Positions 24,679-36,900 of a DNA stretch of 64,000 nucleotides are shown here, piece after piece; the stretch's first letter is position 1, and each line of letters starts with the position of its first letter. The position numbers and the translations under genes are program-made. The stretch covers positions 47,490,689 through 47,554,688 of the forward strand of contig NC_030381.2 in NCBI RefSeq assembly GCF_001625215.2, written 5' to 3'. This stretch comes from Daucus carota subsp. sativus. Taxonomy: Eukaryota > Streptophyta > Magnoliopsida > Apiales > Apiaceae. The notes under the pieces are model-generated. The model saw only the letters and a list, made by a program, of their open reading frames with translations. It was not told where the DNA came from and did no database searches.

Positions 24679-26634
24679 ATGGATCCTTTGGTGAAGCCCC
24701 GCTACTTCTTCAAGATGATTGTGTCTACTATTACCCCTCATAGTAGACTAGTAAGTCCTTTCATACTTTGCTTATTATCCTTCTTTTCATAAACTCTGTG
24801 TAGGTAGTTAAGGCAAGTTGTTGGCTTGTTGTATGTAGGATCATTTACAACTTATAGCAGATGTTGATGATTCTTTCAACATTTCCATATTTGCATGCAG
24901 TTTCTTTCTTATTTCTTCATTTGAGGGGATGATTCTTCTGGTGATTGAATGTAGGTGGCCAGAGCTATGCGGTTTTTGTGTTTCAGAATACATGTTTTTT
25001 TTAATGGATTTTCCATTTTTTCACTAGATATCGGGGCTATTAATATTTATTATGACATTATTGAATCATATATTTTTTCAAAAATACCTAATTTCAAATT
25101 ATTGTGCATAGAATGCCTCCAGCATACTCTCTCCGTCCCAAATTACATGTCCCTTTCGGTTTTCAAGAAGTCAAATTGACCAATCTTTGGTTTTATAGGA
25201 TGTGATTTATATGCGGCCCTGAAGTTACTTTCCCCGCCTTCTTGCAGAATGGGAGCGTATGACCTCTGTGAATAATTTAATACAAGCTGATTAAGAAGAT
25301 AAAAATTAATACCAGCTTGGATGCTGCTTCTATCCTCATTGGTGTGATGACCTGCACAAGTGCATAAGAGTTGACAATCTATAACTAGACTGGAACTTAA
25401 AATTATTGAAAACGTTAGGGTTAGGCAGTATGATATCAACTGAATATAATATGTTGGGTTTGGTCCGTCGGGATTGGGCAGATTGGACCTTTGCATCTGG
25501 TGTCCTCTAATCTGAAAAATATTTTGATGTGTCAAGGTGGATTAGATTGAAATTTGAACTTATGACTCTGTAGAAGTCTAATTGTTGAATACTATCTTTA
25601 TATTTTAATTCATAATAAAGTCCTTCAGCATTCCATGTACACTTTACGGATTACTATCCTGTATACCCCTCAAAGTTTAGTTTTCTAAAGATTTAACTGC
25701 TAATCAGATGATTCCCACAAAGTTTTTGACTACATGTGGAGATGACTTGGCAGACTTTATTTTTCTTGAGGCCCCGGCTGGTTCAATTTGGCAAGTGAAA
25801 CTGGAGAGAAGTGATTCTCAGGTTTGGCTTCAAAATGGCTGGCCCGACTTCGCAGAACATTACTCCATATGTTTTGGTCACTTATTAGTATTCAGATACA
25901 AAGGAAATTCACACTTTCATGTAATCATAATGGACAAGAGTGCTACTGAGGTAGAGTACCCCTTGAGTGCTACTAGTCATAGTGAAGAAACTGACCATGT
26001 TACGGGCTTGGGCAAGGGAAAAGAAGTTGCTGCTGATGATATTGGAAGAAGAGAGGATTTTACAATTTGTTTGGCATCATCTGCGCAGTATACAAAAACA
26101 GTTTTGGCTTCTGCAGAAGCCAGCCATCAGGTAAACCAGAAAGCGCTGCAGGTAACAAGTGAAGCTGAAGTATCAGCTAAAGCATTCCGATCCGAAAACC
26201 CCTTCTTCAAAATCAATATGCGTCCCTCTTATGTGGATGGAAGATGCTTGGTAAGCTTTTCAACAGATGCATACAAATACTATGCTACTTTACTAACTAA
26301 TTGTGCGTCTCTCAAAAGTATTCTATTGTGCGTCTCTCAGAAGTTCATTTCACTCTTTTTCTTGCAGTCTGTGCCAAAAATATTTGTCACTACACATATA
26401 ACACGGGACCATTGCAATGTTATCCTTCAATCATCAGACGGAAGATCCTGGCCAGTAAAGTGCACAACATCTCGTAGTTATCGTACAGCAGCCAGATTTA
26501 CTAGTGGTTGGCGAAATTTTGCTCATGCGAATAGCTTGGCAGTGGGCGATGTTTGTGTGTTCGAGCTAATTAGTCACTCGAAAAAGTTGATTAATGTTAG
26601 CATCTTTCCAGTGACCAGAGGTCCAAGACTCTAG
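24679..26634 (+). CDS. B3-domain protein, REM type, two B3 domains (cluster gene 5)
   Basis: Exons 24679-24750, 25708-26250 and 26368-26634 give 293 residues. B3-1 is at about 8-105 (YFFKMIVS, MIPTKFL, GWPDFAEHYSI, GHLLVFRYKG). The second domain (about 181-288: VPKIFVTTHITRDHCNV, GWRNFAHANSLAVGDVCVFEL) matches B3-3 of genes 1 and 2, not B3-2, so the middle domain was lost. The linker, which is split by an intron in the other genes, is one continuous exon here. Intron 1 is long (957 bp) and carries a truncated Stowaway. Intron 2 is 117 bp (39 codons) with no in-frame stop, so retaining it would give a 332-residue variant with an insert inside the second B3. I judge it spliced because the GT-AG sites match genes 1 and 2. 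Confidence 0.82.
25127..25195. mobile_element. Truncated Stowaway end in intron 1 of B3 gene 5
   Basis: CTCTCTCCGTCCCAAATTAC followed by ATGTCCCTTTCGG and GTCAAATTGACCAA is a typical left Stowaway end after TA. The matching right end was not found nearby, so it is a fragment. Confidence 0.55.
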
Positions 26635-26988
26635 ATTCCTAGAAAGAATCATCAAAGTACAATCGAACTTGTAAGATTTTTTTTTTGTTGACAAAATCGA
26701 ACTTGTAAGATTACTCATTGAACTACCAGTAAATACTGTCATCTTGATTTACCCTATCTATCTAATCTGTGTTTATTAAGGAAGCTCTGAGAACGTATAT
26801 AGAAGGAAATACTTTGTAACGGTAGAATTAATTAGAGTATTTACTACTATCCACAATTTCTGCTACAAATTAATTAACCAAAACGGTTTTAGAACTATAG
26901 CCTTGTCCTCAGGATCTCAGTTCTCAAAACTCAAAAGTGCCTTGTCTAATGCATAATGTAACTTTGCAGACCTGCAGTTGAGCTAAAC

Positions 26989-28554
26989 ATGGCATCTTTT
27001 CCCAGGTCCAGTTCATCGAACACCAAACCAAAACGCTTTTTTAAGATTATACTCTCCGACATTGGCTCACATTCTAGTCTTGTAAGAATTTTGCACATCT
27101 TGTATGCTCCGTCCGGTTGGAGAATGGAATGAGGACTAAATTGATTTTGTTTACAGAATTCAAAGTATAAAGAGATATGATGAAAGAGAAAGGATAACAA
27201 TTGAAAAAATTATGTTTGTGCGGGTTTAGATTGTATGAATAGAACAAAATTGTACAAGTTTCATTTCATTCTCGATGACCGAACGGAGCTATCAAAGATT
27301 TAGTATCTGTGAATTTATTTATTTATTTCTGTTTCCATATCTCTGTGTGATTGTTCTTGTAGTACATTTTGCTGGTTCATATGGGAATAATACTTTATGC
27401 AGATGATTCCGAGAAAATTTGTGAGTTTATACAAGAACCTAACGGATCGTATTTCCTTGAAGGCTCCAAGTGGTTTAATTTGGTCAATTGATTTAGAAAG
27501 AAACAGCGACGAGATCTGCTTAAGAAATGGTTGGCTAGAATTTGCGAAGTTCTATTCTATAAGTTTTGGTCATATGTTGGTATTTGAATACCAGGGAGAT
27601 TCCAAGTTTCTAGTACGCATATTTGATCCAAGTGCTTCAGAGATAGACTATCCGTTAGCTACCACTAAGATTCCAAACTCTGTAAAATCGAGGTCCAAAG
27701 TGAAGAAGACAGTAATCGATATTGATGACACAACCAGTTCTGAGATGATAAGGCCTTCTAAAAAGATAAGAGCAAGCTCTGCTCCTATAGCAGCTCGCAA
27801 TACTGGACCAAAATTGCAGCACAAAAAAGGTATACTCTCCTCTGAGTTAGTTTAATTATAATGTATACAGCGAAAGACTAAGATACATATTGGTTTTGTG
27901 TGTTGCATTTTCCAGCAATGGAAAATGATGAGCCAGCACCGGCCAGTAAGGAGGACAAAGATAGAGCACTTGCATCAGCTAAGGCTTTCAGATCCAAGAA
28001 CCCCTTTTTCATTCATGCTATGAAACCAATTTATGTATACGAGAACGGGTCTGGAGTGGTAAAGATACACATAAATACACTACCTGAATCGCTAATCTCT
28101 CCTCTATTATATCTAATTGTTTTGATAATTTAACGAAGAGAAAATAGTATGCAATGTGTGTGAATTCACATTCTATTTTAGGCTATTTACATGCAAATAC
28201 GCTATAACTTAGCTGTTAATTGCTTTTAAATACAAGGGATCACTTATTTTCTTGGTTTTGCAGTATATACCAAAAACTTTTAAAGAGGCTTATAAGAAGT
28301 GGAAGTACCAAAACCAGATCCTCCTTGAAGCTGAAGGAAGAATTTGGCCAGTTACTTGTAGTTTGTACTCACATTGCAACCAGTGTAGAATTAGACAAGG
28401 CTGGGCTCAATTTGCAAGAGACAATTCACTAAAAGCAGGTGATGTTTGTGTATTCGAGCTGATCAACCCCTCTACAAAACTGTTGCAGGTGTTAATTTTT
28501 CGAGCAACAAAGGAAGCTGAAAATCTGGAGTGCTTGCATCATCTGAAGCTTTAA
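26989..28554 (+). CDS. B3-domain protein, REM type, two B3 domains (cluster gene 6)
   Basis: Exons 26989-27081, 27403-27829, 27916-28058 and 28264-28554 give 317 residues. B3-1 is at about 17-113 (RFFKIILSD, MIPRKFV, GHMLVFEYQGD). B3-2 is at about 196-303 (TFKEAYKKWKYQN, GWAQFARDNSLKAGDVCVFEL). The linker contains RPSKKIRASSAP. The last 14 or so residues (AENLECLHHLKL) are read out of frame through DNA that, one frame over, resembles the LASAEAFKSK linker preceding B3-3 in genes 1 and 2. Gene 6 therefore descends from a three-domain gene that lost its third domain. Intron 1 holds a 184-bp MITE. It is most similar to gene 4 in the N-terminus (MASF start, DIGSH). Confidence 0.84.
27106..27289. 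mobile_element. Small MITE in intron 1 of B3 gene 6
   Basis: The ends GCTCCGTCCGGTTGGAGAAT and (reverse complement) GCTCCGTTCGGTCATCGAGA are inverted repeats, with GAATG(G/A)AATGA continuing inside. TAT flanks both sides (27103-27105, 27290-27292). The 3-bp duplication suggests PIF/Harbinger. It is 184 bp, non-coding and recent-looking. Confidence 0.78.
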
Positions 28555-29539
28555 AATCCAAGTACCTTTGTTCTTAATCAACATGCATTTCAAAGCCTTT
28601 CAGCTTATTTACGACTCTTATTAGCACATAAATTAGTTTACAGGCTTGTAGAAGAAATTTGTCTCTCAATTCACATGGAAACGAAATGGAAATATGTGAA
28701 ATATGACAGATCTATTTACGTCGGGATCTGACATCCTGACAAGACATTTCGAGAGAACCTGAAATTTAGTTTTGAAAAAACTTTGTTACTCTGCAACCAA
28801 GCAAGCATGATTTGGTGATCGAATTGCTTTTTTAGTGATTGAATTAATGGGACATCTTTATACAAAAATTGTGATGGCATAGTCATATTTATAATATAAA
28901 AGCAGTAATAGTATAAATAAATTCATAAACAACAAAATTAACAATTTTTATAAACTCTAATCTTTAAAGTTAAATCGCACCTCTTTGAGTTGGCTGAGTC
29001 TTGTGCTCATAGTAGTGCAACAGAGATAGGCAGTGATGATAATGTTATTTTTGCGAATGTAAGAAGGAAGGAATACTCAGTTGTGACATACTCCAAATTT
29101 TTTTCCTAATTCGGTACTTTGACTTTTGACATGTAATTTACGTAATTTTAGATACAAATTTCTTGAGGTTAGCCATAATTACTTGTTCCAAAAAGACTGA
29201 AAGTCTGAAAGAGGTGTAATCACAGTTGTTGAAGGCTACGCACAGAGCTTCAAAGTAAATTGTCAACCTAGAACTCAGTGCTTTTACAAACACTCCATAC
29301 ACTTGTGTAGCCAAAATGCATGGTTCCATGCAAACGGACAGCAAATTACATAACCCAAAAATCTGGTTTACCCATCTGGCACAACTTACAGACTTGAGTA
29401 ATAAATAGAGAAATAAAGTTCTCATCTGTGTAACACATATCTGAATGAAATGGATACACCTTAAATGCATCCAATTTATATCACCTAAGCCTAAACGCAT
29501 GTACACAAACCTGCATTGCTTCATTCCTTGCAATTTGAG
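28555..29539. other. Spacer between B3 genes 6 and 7
   Basis: AT-rich DNA with no supported gene. An open frame of 131 codons on the minus strand (29138-29533) has no recognisable family. Its end abuts the gene 7 start, so it is treated as chance. Confidence 0.5.
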
Positions 29540-30847
29540 ATGGATCCTTCTTTCTTCAAGCCCCTTGTAGGAGACTTCTCTCGAAAACTGGTGAGTTTTT
29601 TCCTTTTCTTAATTTGATTGCTTTTTTGTTACTTGTTGCATGTCTTGATATGGATTTGGAACATGCATGCTTTGCAGCTCATACCTCCGGCTTTTGTTGA
29701 GAGGATGGAAGGGAAATTAGGTTCCGAATTGGCACTTAAATATGAATGCGAAAGGGTGTACACTGTCCAGGTTGAGAAATTAGAAGAGGGGCGCTTCTTC
29801 TTTGTAAATGGCTGGCCTCAATTTGTTGCTGATCATGGACTAGATTATGGTGATTTTGTTGTTTTTAGGCTCGTTCAGGACTCAACCTTCCAAGTCACGG
29901 TATATGATCCAAGCATGTGTGAAAAGGATTGTTGCGATTCACATAGAAACAAGAATGGTGATCGAACTGCAGGGAAAGTAATCAAAGAGGAAGCAAGAAC
30001 CAGCTTAGATCAAAATACCAGTTTAGACTCTCTCTCTCGCCCCCCCCCCCCCCCCCCCCTCTGGCTCTCTCCCCTCTCCCTCTCTCTGGCTCTCTCCCTC
30101 TCCCTCTCCCACTCTCTCTGGCTCTCTCTCTCAGCATTTCTTACCAAATGTTTCACTATCAGGGTCTCTCTCTCCCTCTCTCTGGCTCTCTTCCCTCTCC
30201 ATCTCTCAGCATTTCTTTACCAAATGTTTCACTATCAGGGTCTCTCTCTGGCTCTCCCCCCTCTCCATCTCTCAGCATTTCTTTACCAAATGTTTCACTA
30301 TCAGGGTTTTTTTGCATGTATAGGTTCTCGAGTGGATCTTACAGAGGATGACGAAGAAACTGATGCAAAGATGGAGATCGATGATGAACCAAAAGAGGCC
30401 ACTTCAAATGATGATGCTCCATCATTTCGACTTCTTTTAACCGAAGCCAACAAAATTTGGATAGTAAGTCCATACATAAATCGCATTCATGCTCATTATG
30501 CAATCCGAACACAAATTACACAAATGTCATTCTAATTGTTGCACATTTCTTGTGAATGTACAATGGATCAGCCTCTCCCACTATTGTTCGTGAGAGAGAG
30601 TGGGCTAGCAGACAAGGAACAGATCAAGCTGAGAGATCCAGACGGTAAAAAGTGGCTGGTAAAAGTAATAAATGAAGGTAAGAAAGCAGCATTGACAGTT
30701 GGATGGACTCGTCTCTTTGTGGCACACAGACTCAAAAGGGGGGACACCTGTATTTTCACATATGTGAGAAGAGAAGGTAGCAGTGGTATTATTCAAGTTG
30801 ATATGAAAAGAGGGAGAGGAAGGCCTCCCAAAAAAGAATCTAGCTAG
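29540..30847 (+). CDS. Divergent B3-domain protein with C-terminal AT-hook-like motif (cluster gene 7)
   Basis: The most divergent member. Exons 29540-29590, 29678-30463 and 30572-30847 give 370 residues if no further intron exists. B3-1 is at about 8-105 (SFFKPLVGDF, LIPPAFVERMEGKLG, GWPQFVADHGLDYGDFVVFRL). An acidic segment (LTEDDEETDAKMEIDDEP) precedes B3-2 at about 265-358 (PLPLLFVRESGL, GWTRLFVAHRLKRGDTCIF). The tail RGRGRPPKK resembles an AT-hook. Between them a CT-rich minisatellite (30034-30306) is open in frame and would encode about 90 low-complexity residues rich in Ser, Leu and Pro. Alternatively it is an intron ending at the AG before GTTCTCGAG (30324), with an unclear donor. It belongs to the REM/VRN1-like part of the B3 family. 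DNA contact through the AT-hook is inferred. Confidence 0.72.
30034..30306. repeat. CT-rich minisatellite with poly-C tract inside B3 gene 7
   Basis: It starts with CT repeats and a run of 20 C (30040-30059). Three copies of a unit follow, each ending in CATTTCTTTACCAAATGTTT then CACTATCAGGGT (ending near 30165, 30241 and 30306; spacing about 75 then 65 bp), joined by CTCTCTCTGGCTCT tracts. The first unit lacks one T. Confidence 0.9.
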
Positions 30848-31980
30848 TGTCTAGTGTTACCAAGTTCACAAAATCCTATATATCTTGCTCTGCTACCAGT
30901 ATTATGTATGACCAGTGACTGACTGGCCTGGGATTTGACACAAGGCTGCTTAATGTTGTTTTCAAAAGGAAATTATTCTAGTGCAAGCTATCTAGCTCAA
31001 CATTATTCCAAGTCGTTTATTATTAGGTGATCGATTCTCTCAAAATCTCGAGGTGCATCGAACTCGTCCGTCTGATACCACCATGTTAAGTGTTCAATTT
31101 TTTTAAAATCTCCGGGTATCAGGAAGAGGGCTTATATGACATGTTTTGTAGTATTGTATTGGCAAGGCCTTGATAACAATTTACTCCCACCGTCTTTTGC
31201 AACAGACAGCCTATGTCTATCACTCTGTCCCTGTAAATGACAAACAAATCTTCAAAAATAACAATTTTAACTACACAGTCAAAGCACCAAAAATTAGGTC
31301 GGATATTAGAAACGGAGAAAAATATTTGAGATGTTTGAAGTTATCTTAGAGAACATGAAAATATTTTAGATTGTGAGGAATATCAAGTCTGGGAGAGGTT
31401 TCCCTCTCGGATGGCTAGGATACAACTCTCTCAGATATTTCTCTAAAATTTGTTTGATTTTGCTCCCAAAATCTAAACATCAATGTAATTAAAAACGCGA
31501 ACATATATAAATATCAAATACAATCAGGCATAGATATTAAGCCAGGACTATACAAGATAAATCTGATAACAGTCTCAGAACATGAACAAATTTAGAGCTC
31601 ATCTTGTGTCCCTGTTGCTCTGATGTTATAACTCCAGTTCTTAAAGTTTCAGTTCCATGTCTCAACTGGTTCACTACTAGAAACAGCTGAGGCATGCTTC
31701 TGCTGAACAGATTGCGCAACAAGTACAGCAAGTTTCGCAGATATAGTTGAAGCAACATGTACAACTCCAGCTGCACAGATTAATATATGAATCTCAAGAA
31801 AACCTCAAGAATTCTACATACAGTATGAATTATGATCCATTAGTACATTACCTATTCACGTTGGCATTCGACATCTTGAGGGCTTTTCGAGCCGATGGGA
31901 ACTTTATTGTTGAAGAAAAGATTATGATTCTAAGTGCTCAGCTTGCTGCTTCTCGAGTGAAGATAAGAAGAGGAGCATAA
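30848..31980. other. Downstream of the B3 cluster; no clear gene
   Basis: The first part is the presumed 3' UTR of B3 gene 7. An open frame at 31747-31980 (77 codons) and glutamine-codon-rich DNA near 31690-31780 could be a fragment of an old gene or transposon, but I recognise no family. Confidence 0.35.
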
Positions 31981-32876
31981 GAGCATCTCCAAGGCTAACA
32001 GTGAAAACTGTTAGCTAAAACATGATTAGTTATAATTTTATTGAACCTGTAGCGATTTTTGCTCCGACGGTGTTAGCTATAATCATTAGCTATATTCAAA
32101 TATTATATATTTTTTTAATTTTGAAAATATCATGAAAATAAAATTGCTCGATATGGGTTAATGAAAATTAAATGTTATATTTAATAAAAAAATTATTTAA
32201 TAATAATATTATAATACTTTTATATCTATTTCAATATTTTATAGTAAACATTATAAAATAAAACAAAATAACTATTTTACCAAAAGCATGTCTTATTTAA
32301 TCATATCTTTTTATAAATATAGTTAAAAATAAATTAATATTTTAACACTTAATAATATTACATGTGACTTTATAAATTAAAAAAATAAATAATATATTTA
32401 TATATAATAATATTGGTTGTTAGAATTTTATAAGTTTAGTTAACGATAAAATAATATTTTACACTTAATAAAATTAAATAATATTATAAATTGTAAATAA
32501 TACATCTATACATATAATAATGATGAACATATATAAATATTTTGTATATTATAATATTATGTATTTAAAATATACATTAAATATTTTAAGTTAAATATTT
32601 AAAAATAATTCAAATTAATATGTTATATATTACAAATAAAAGATATTATGTTTTGGACCAATATTAGGGTTACATCTGGAATATTTCAAGCGGGAGATGA
32701 CGTGGGCTTTTTAGATAACAGCAAAATCATCTGCAAATGTAGCGCACTTGTTTATCGGAAGCTAAATTTATAGCTAAGAGGACACTCCGTTGGAGTAGTC
32801 TAAAATTTAGATGTTAAGTATAATATATATCCACGTAGATTTTATACCTAAGAGGTGCTTAGGGTTGGAGATGCTC
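31981..32876. mobile_element. Harbinger-like MITE, TAA target duplication, 896 bp
   Basis: The left end GAGCATCTCCAAGGCTAACA and right end GGGTTGGAGATGCTC are inverted repeats, with TAA immediately outside (31978-31980, 32877-32879). The interior is extremely AT-rich and non-coding, with GTTAGCTATAATCATTAGCT-like subterminal sequence. It shares termini with the elements at 55-627 and 893-1431. Its length suggests an AT-rich insertion or an expanded member. Confidence 0.75.
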
Positions 32877-33102
32877 TAAGCATATATGATAAAGTCAAAT
32901 AATTTAGGCAAGAGATTCCCACACAATGAAGCATAAAATTAAGGCCATTGATGACATCAATAAATTGTTCTAACCAGTGCCAACTGTGTGGGACTTGTAT
33001 AGCTAAGGTGATTGGATATGCAGTATCCACGTTTGCAAATATTGGTTTGCATCATTTGGTAGCAGTGACGGCCTGCTACAGGTATCCAACAAAATTACAA
33101 AA

Positions 33103-33981
33103 GGGGTTGTTTAAGCTGTGCCCTCGTGGCACAGGTTAAGATGTACTTTAATAGGCGTTAATAGTTGTTGACAACTCATATGAATTGATAATACTGACTG
33201 TTTCTCACTCTTTTTTCAATGTTTTTATTTTTTCTCATTCTTCCCCACCTTTGAACACTTTCATGTTTACTTTTTAAATTTTTATTTTTTTAACCACCAC
33301 ATATAATTTTATTTATTATTTTAAAAAAGCATATTGAATAAAAGATTTATTTTAATATAATAATATATATCCAATCCTTGCATTTTTTACAAACTAGAAG
33401 AATAACATGTATGTGTATAAAAATTATAAATTATGATTTCATCCCACAAATAATAATGAGCCCCCCCCCCGCGCATCCACATTAATTTTCTAAATAAAAT
33501 TAGCCTTCTAACTAAAATCATTTAATTTGATATTTAATAATAAATTTATTATTTATTATTTATTATTTTAATAATATTAATAATAAATTCAATTTTTAGT
33601 TAGAAAATTAGTGTGCATGCAGGGGGCCTCGTTATATATTATTTGTGGGATGAAATTAATTTATATTTTTTATACACATACTTGTTACTTTTCTAGTTAT
33701 AAAAAATGCAAAGATGAGGTATATATTATTATATTAAAATAAATCTTTTATTCAACATGCTCTTTTATAAAAATAAATAAAATTAAATGTCGTGGTTAAA
33801 AAAATAAAAATTAGAAAACTAAACATGAAAGTGTTGAAAGATGAGAAAGAAAAGAAAATTAAAAAAACTCGGAAAAAAGGTGAAAGCAGTAAGCGCTATT
33901 CATTGTATGAGCTGTCAACAACCACGACATATATTAAATACACCCTTAACCTATGTATGAGGGCACATATTAAACAACCCG
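33103..33981. mobile_element. Mutator-type foldback MITE with very long inverted arms
   Basis: Two arms of about 390 bp (33103 to about 33500, and about 33590-33981) are reverse complements at roughly 80 percent by eye. They start GGGGTTGTTTAA on the left and CGGGTTGTTTAA on the right arm's complement. Shared internal blocks include TTGAATAAAAGATTTATTTT, ACACTTTCATGTTTA and ATTTCATCCCACAAATAAT. Directly outside both ends is the exact 9-bp repeat ATTACAAAA (33094-33102 and 33982-33990), the size made by Mutator-like transposases. There is no transposase gene, so it is non-autonomous. Confidence 0.85.
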
Positions 33982-33990
33982 ATTACAAAA

Positions 33991-36900
33991 TTAGTCAAGT
34001 TACATATTCGGATAATTAGAATTTCAAATTTCTTAGCAAGTGTATTTGACAGGATTTTTAAAAATTATTATTGAAATTCAGAAATATTCAATTCGAATTT
34101 TAAAACTTGTATCAAAATTTTGAGAAATTTAATTAAAATTTTAGATTATATTATGAAATCTTATGATATTCAATTAAGATTTTTAATTATACTTAAAATT
34201 TCAATAATATCTAATTAGGATTATTAAAATTCATAAAAATATGATGGTATTGATTTTTTAGACTTCATAAAATGCTTGAAGAATTCTTTAATATATTTTC
34301 AAACAAAAAGACCTTCGGATTTAAGGGCACGCTAGCACAATTTATTATACAAAGGATTATGTAACAAATATAAAATTAAGTATTGAATTTTTAAAATTAT
34401 ATTTGTGATTGAATTTTGGTTGATCGATTGTAAATATGATTGAAATGATTGATATTCGTATAAATTTTTAAAATGCCATTTGTGATTGAGGTTGATCAGT
34501 TGGTTGCAACAGCTGCATAAGTATTTTTGAAAATATTTTATAAAAGTTCTTATTACAATTTAGGTGTTTTTTAGAAATACATTATATAAATCTTATATAA
34601 TATAAATTAACATTTTACAATAACATCATAAGAAATATCCTATAATTAAACCTGGTTCCTCTAAATATTTCATCTCACCGGCGACGAGATTTGAATCAGG
34701 CTTAGCTTAAAATTAAAGATAAAAAAAAGTGTCAGTGACTATATTTTGGTTGGAAGCATTATTGATTCATGACTTACACACGTGTTTTCCATTGCTAGCC
34801 ATGAAACAACACCACGTACATTTTATTTTGGTTTTAGCATCTCCTGCAATGATTGCTTTAATATTTCAGTTATCATAGTAATTATTTAATTTTTTTAAGT
34901 CAGGTTGTAAAATAGAACGTCTTAAATAATTACATAATTTTTTAATAGTTTATATTTAAATAAGTTTCCAATTCTCTTTCATGATCTAGATTAAATTATA
35001 TAATGATTGAATATTGGTGTAATATTTTATTACCGATTTCAAGAAATTCGACGATTATTGGTTATAAATTTTTGTTAAGAGTTTGTAATAATTAAAGTCA
35101 TGCAGATAAATAGATTATAGTCTCTTGGTTTCGCATAATTTGGCCAAATTCATTAAAATTTTGCTAATAATTATGTATATCATATAAATAATAAAATTTG
35201 AAAAAAATTATATCATTAGAAAATATATTTGATCTATTTAAAAATGTATCTCATTTTTTATACATTACAAAACAATACAATCAGCCGATAATCAATTTAA
35301 TTATTAAAAAAGTCAAGATTATAATTTTGAAACTAAGAGAATATATAATTTAAATTATGAAAGTGTTTTTTAGTTAATAAAAAAGTAACTTATATATAAG
35401 TTTTTTCTTAAGAAAACAGGCCGAGTTCTTACCCACGAAGTAATTAGCAATCAAACATGTTACAAGTGTGTTTATACTAATCGCTAGTGCAATGGTGCTT
35501 AATTCTTGCCTTTATATATCAAAGCCTTCTTTTTATATTTAATAATCTCAGAAAGTTGATAAAGATAAAGGAAAGAAACGAAAGGAAATACAAACCCGAA
35601 GTGCATAATGGACCCGTGCCTAAACAAAACTACAAAAGTGACCATTGGGCCCAAGCAAGCACCGGTTAGCACGCTGCAATAATATAAAGTGACCGGATTA
35701 TAAGAAATGTTTTTTTCAACTCCTAATTAATAATTATATAATATTGTGCATAACAAAACTATTTTATTTAACGCACACGTTCACTCAGCTTTTCAACTAA
35801 AGTAAATGGACATCTGTTAGTTTCAATTTTCAAGTGCTATTCCTTTACTTTAATTTCAACAAAAAGTAAATTTCTGCAAATTTAAACAAGATCATGCTGT
35901 GTTCCTGTTAATGTTAAACATGATAGTCCAAAATGGTTTTAAATAGAAGGCCTGGAATAACCTGGATATGATATTAAGTGGCATGATTAAAAACAATTAT
36001 AATACTCGTATTTTATTTGGTGTAAATACAAAAATGTCTATCTCCCTAATTCTTGAATATTGCATAACTTAATTAATTATCTTTACACATTAAGATTTTT
36101 AAAACTATTAGCTATTAACTTGATTAATTTTGTACTGAAAATTAAACTTGCAGAAATTTTGTCTATTTATTTTCTTTTGTGGTGTCTGGTCTCCACATGT
36201 TGAACATTTTAAAATTTTAGAGATAAAATAATATTTTAAAATTTAAACTGAAAAAATATGCGTTTTCTATTTTGGTTATTCACTTGACACGTTTGGTCAA
36301 ATATGACAACTGATGCTGCACTGTAAATGTTCGTTGACTTTCATTGTTTTGAAGTAATTAAAATTACACTCCAAACCATCAATTAATCATAGAAGCTTAA
36401 TAGCTACCATGTCCCTCAAAAGGCTCTAGTGAAGTTTCTTCTGGGTTTCAATTATCAGAATGGTCTGACAAAAGTCCACACTTACCGACAAGAGATTAGT
36501 TGTTGTGGGTTCTGGTTGGTGAATTCTTTCTAATTGAAACCCTACAATTAGATATTTATGAGGCTACTTTGATACGCATATGATAGAAACAAAAAATAAG
36601 ATGAGTGTATATATATTTATTAATTAATGGTAGCACTATAGCATATATTATGATGAATTTTCTGAGACCCTATGAATTATTGGCAAGTTTATTAAATTAG
36701 CTAGTACCACTACTTTCATGCAATTTCATTGATTTGGATCAGGACGGACAAATTCGTCGTCACGATTTCAATTCAATCCGGCAAATTTTTTATATGACAC
36801 GAAAATAATGATATCAGTTGATTTCAAAAAAATATAGTTTCATATTTATCTTTAATATGAATAAGAATTAATTTGTATTAAAATTTAAAATATTATATAA

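Noticed and set aside
25143-25535. 130-codon minus-strand frame in B3 gene 5 intron 1
   Set aside because: No recognisable family; it overlaps a Stowaway fragment and lies antisense within an intron.
29138-29533. 131-codon minus-strand frame between B3 genes 6 and 7
   Set aside because: No family signature, and its upstream end overlaps the promoter and start region of B3 gene 7.
31537-31980. Possible transposase or coiled-coil fragment (Gln-rich codons)
   Set aside because: Too short and without any diagnostic motif; left as unassigned sequence.
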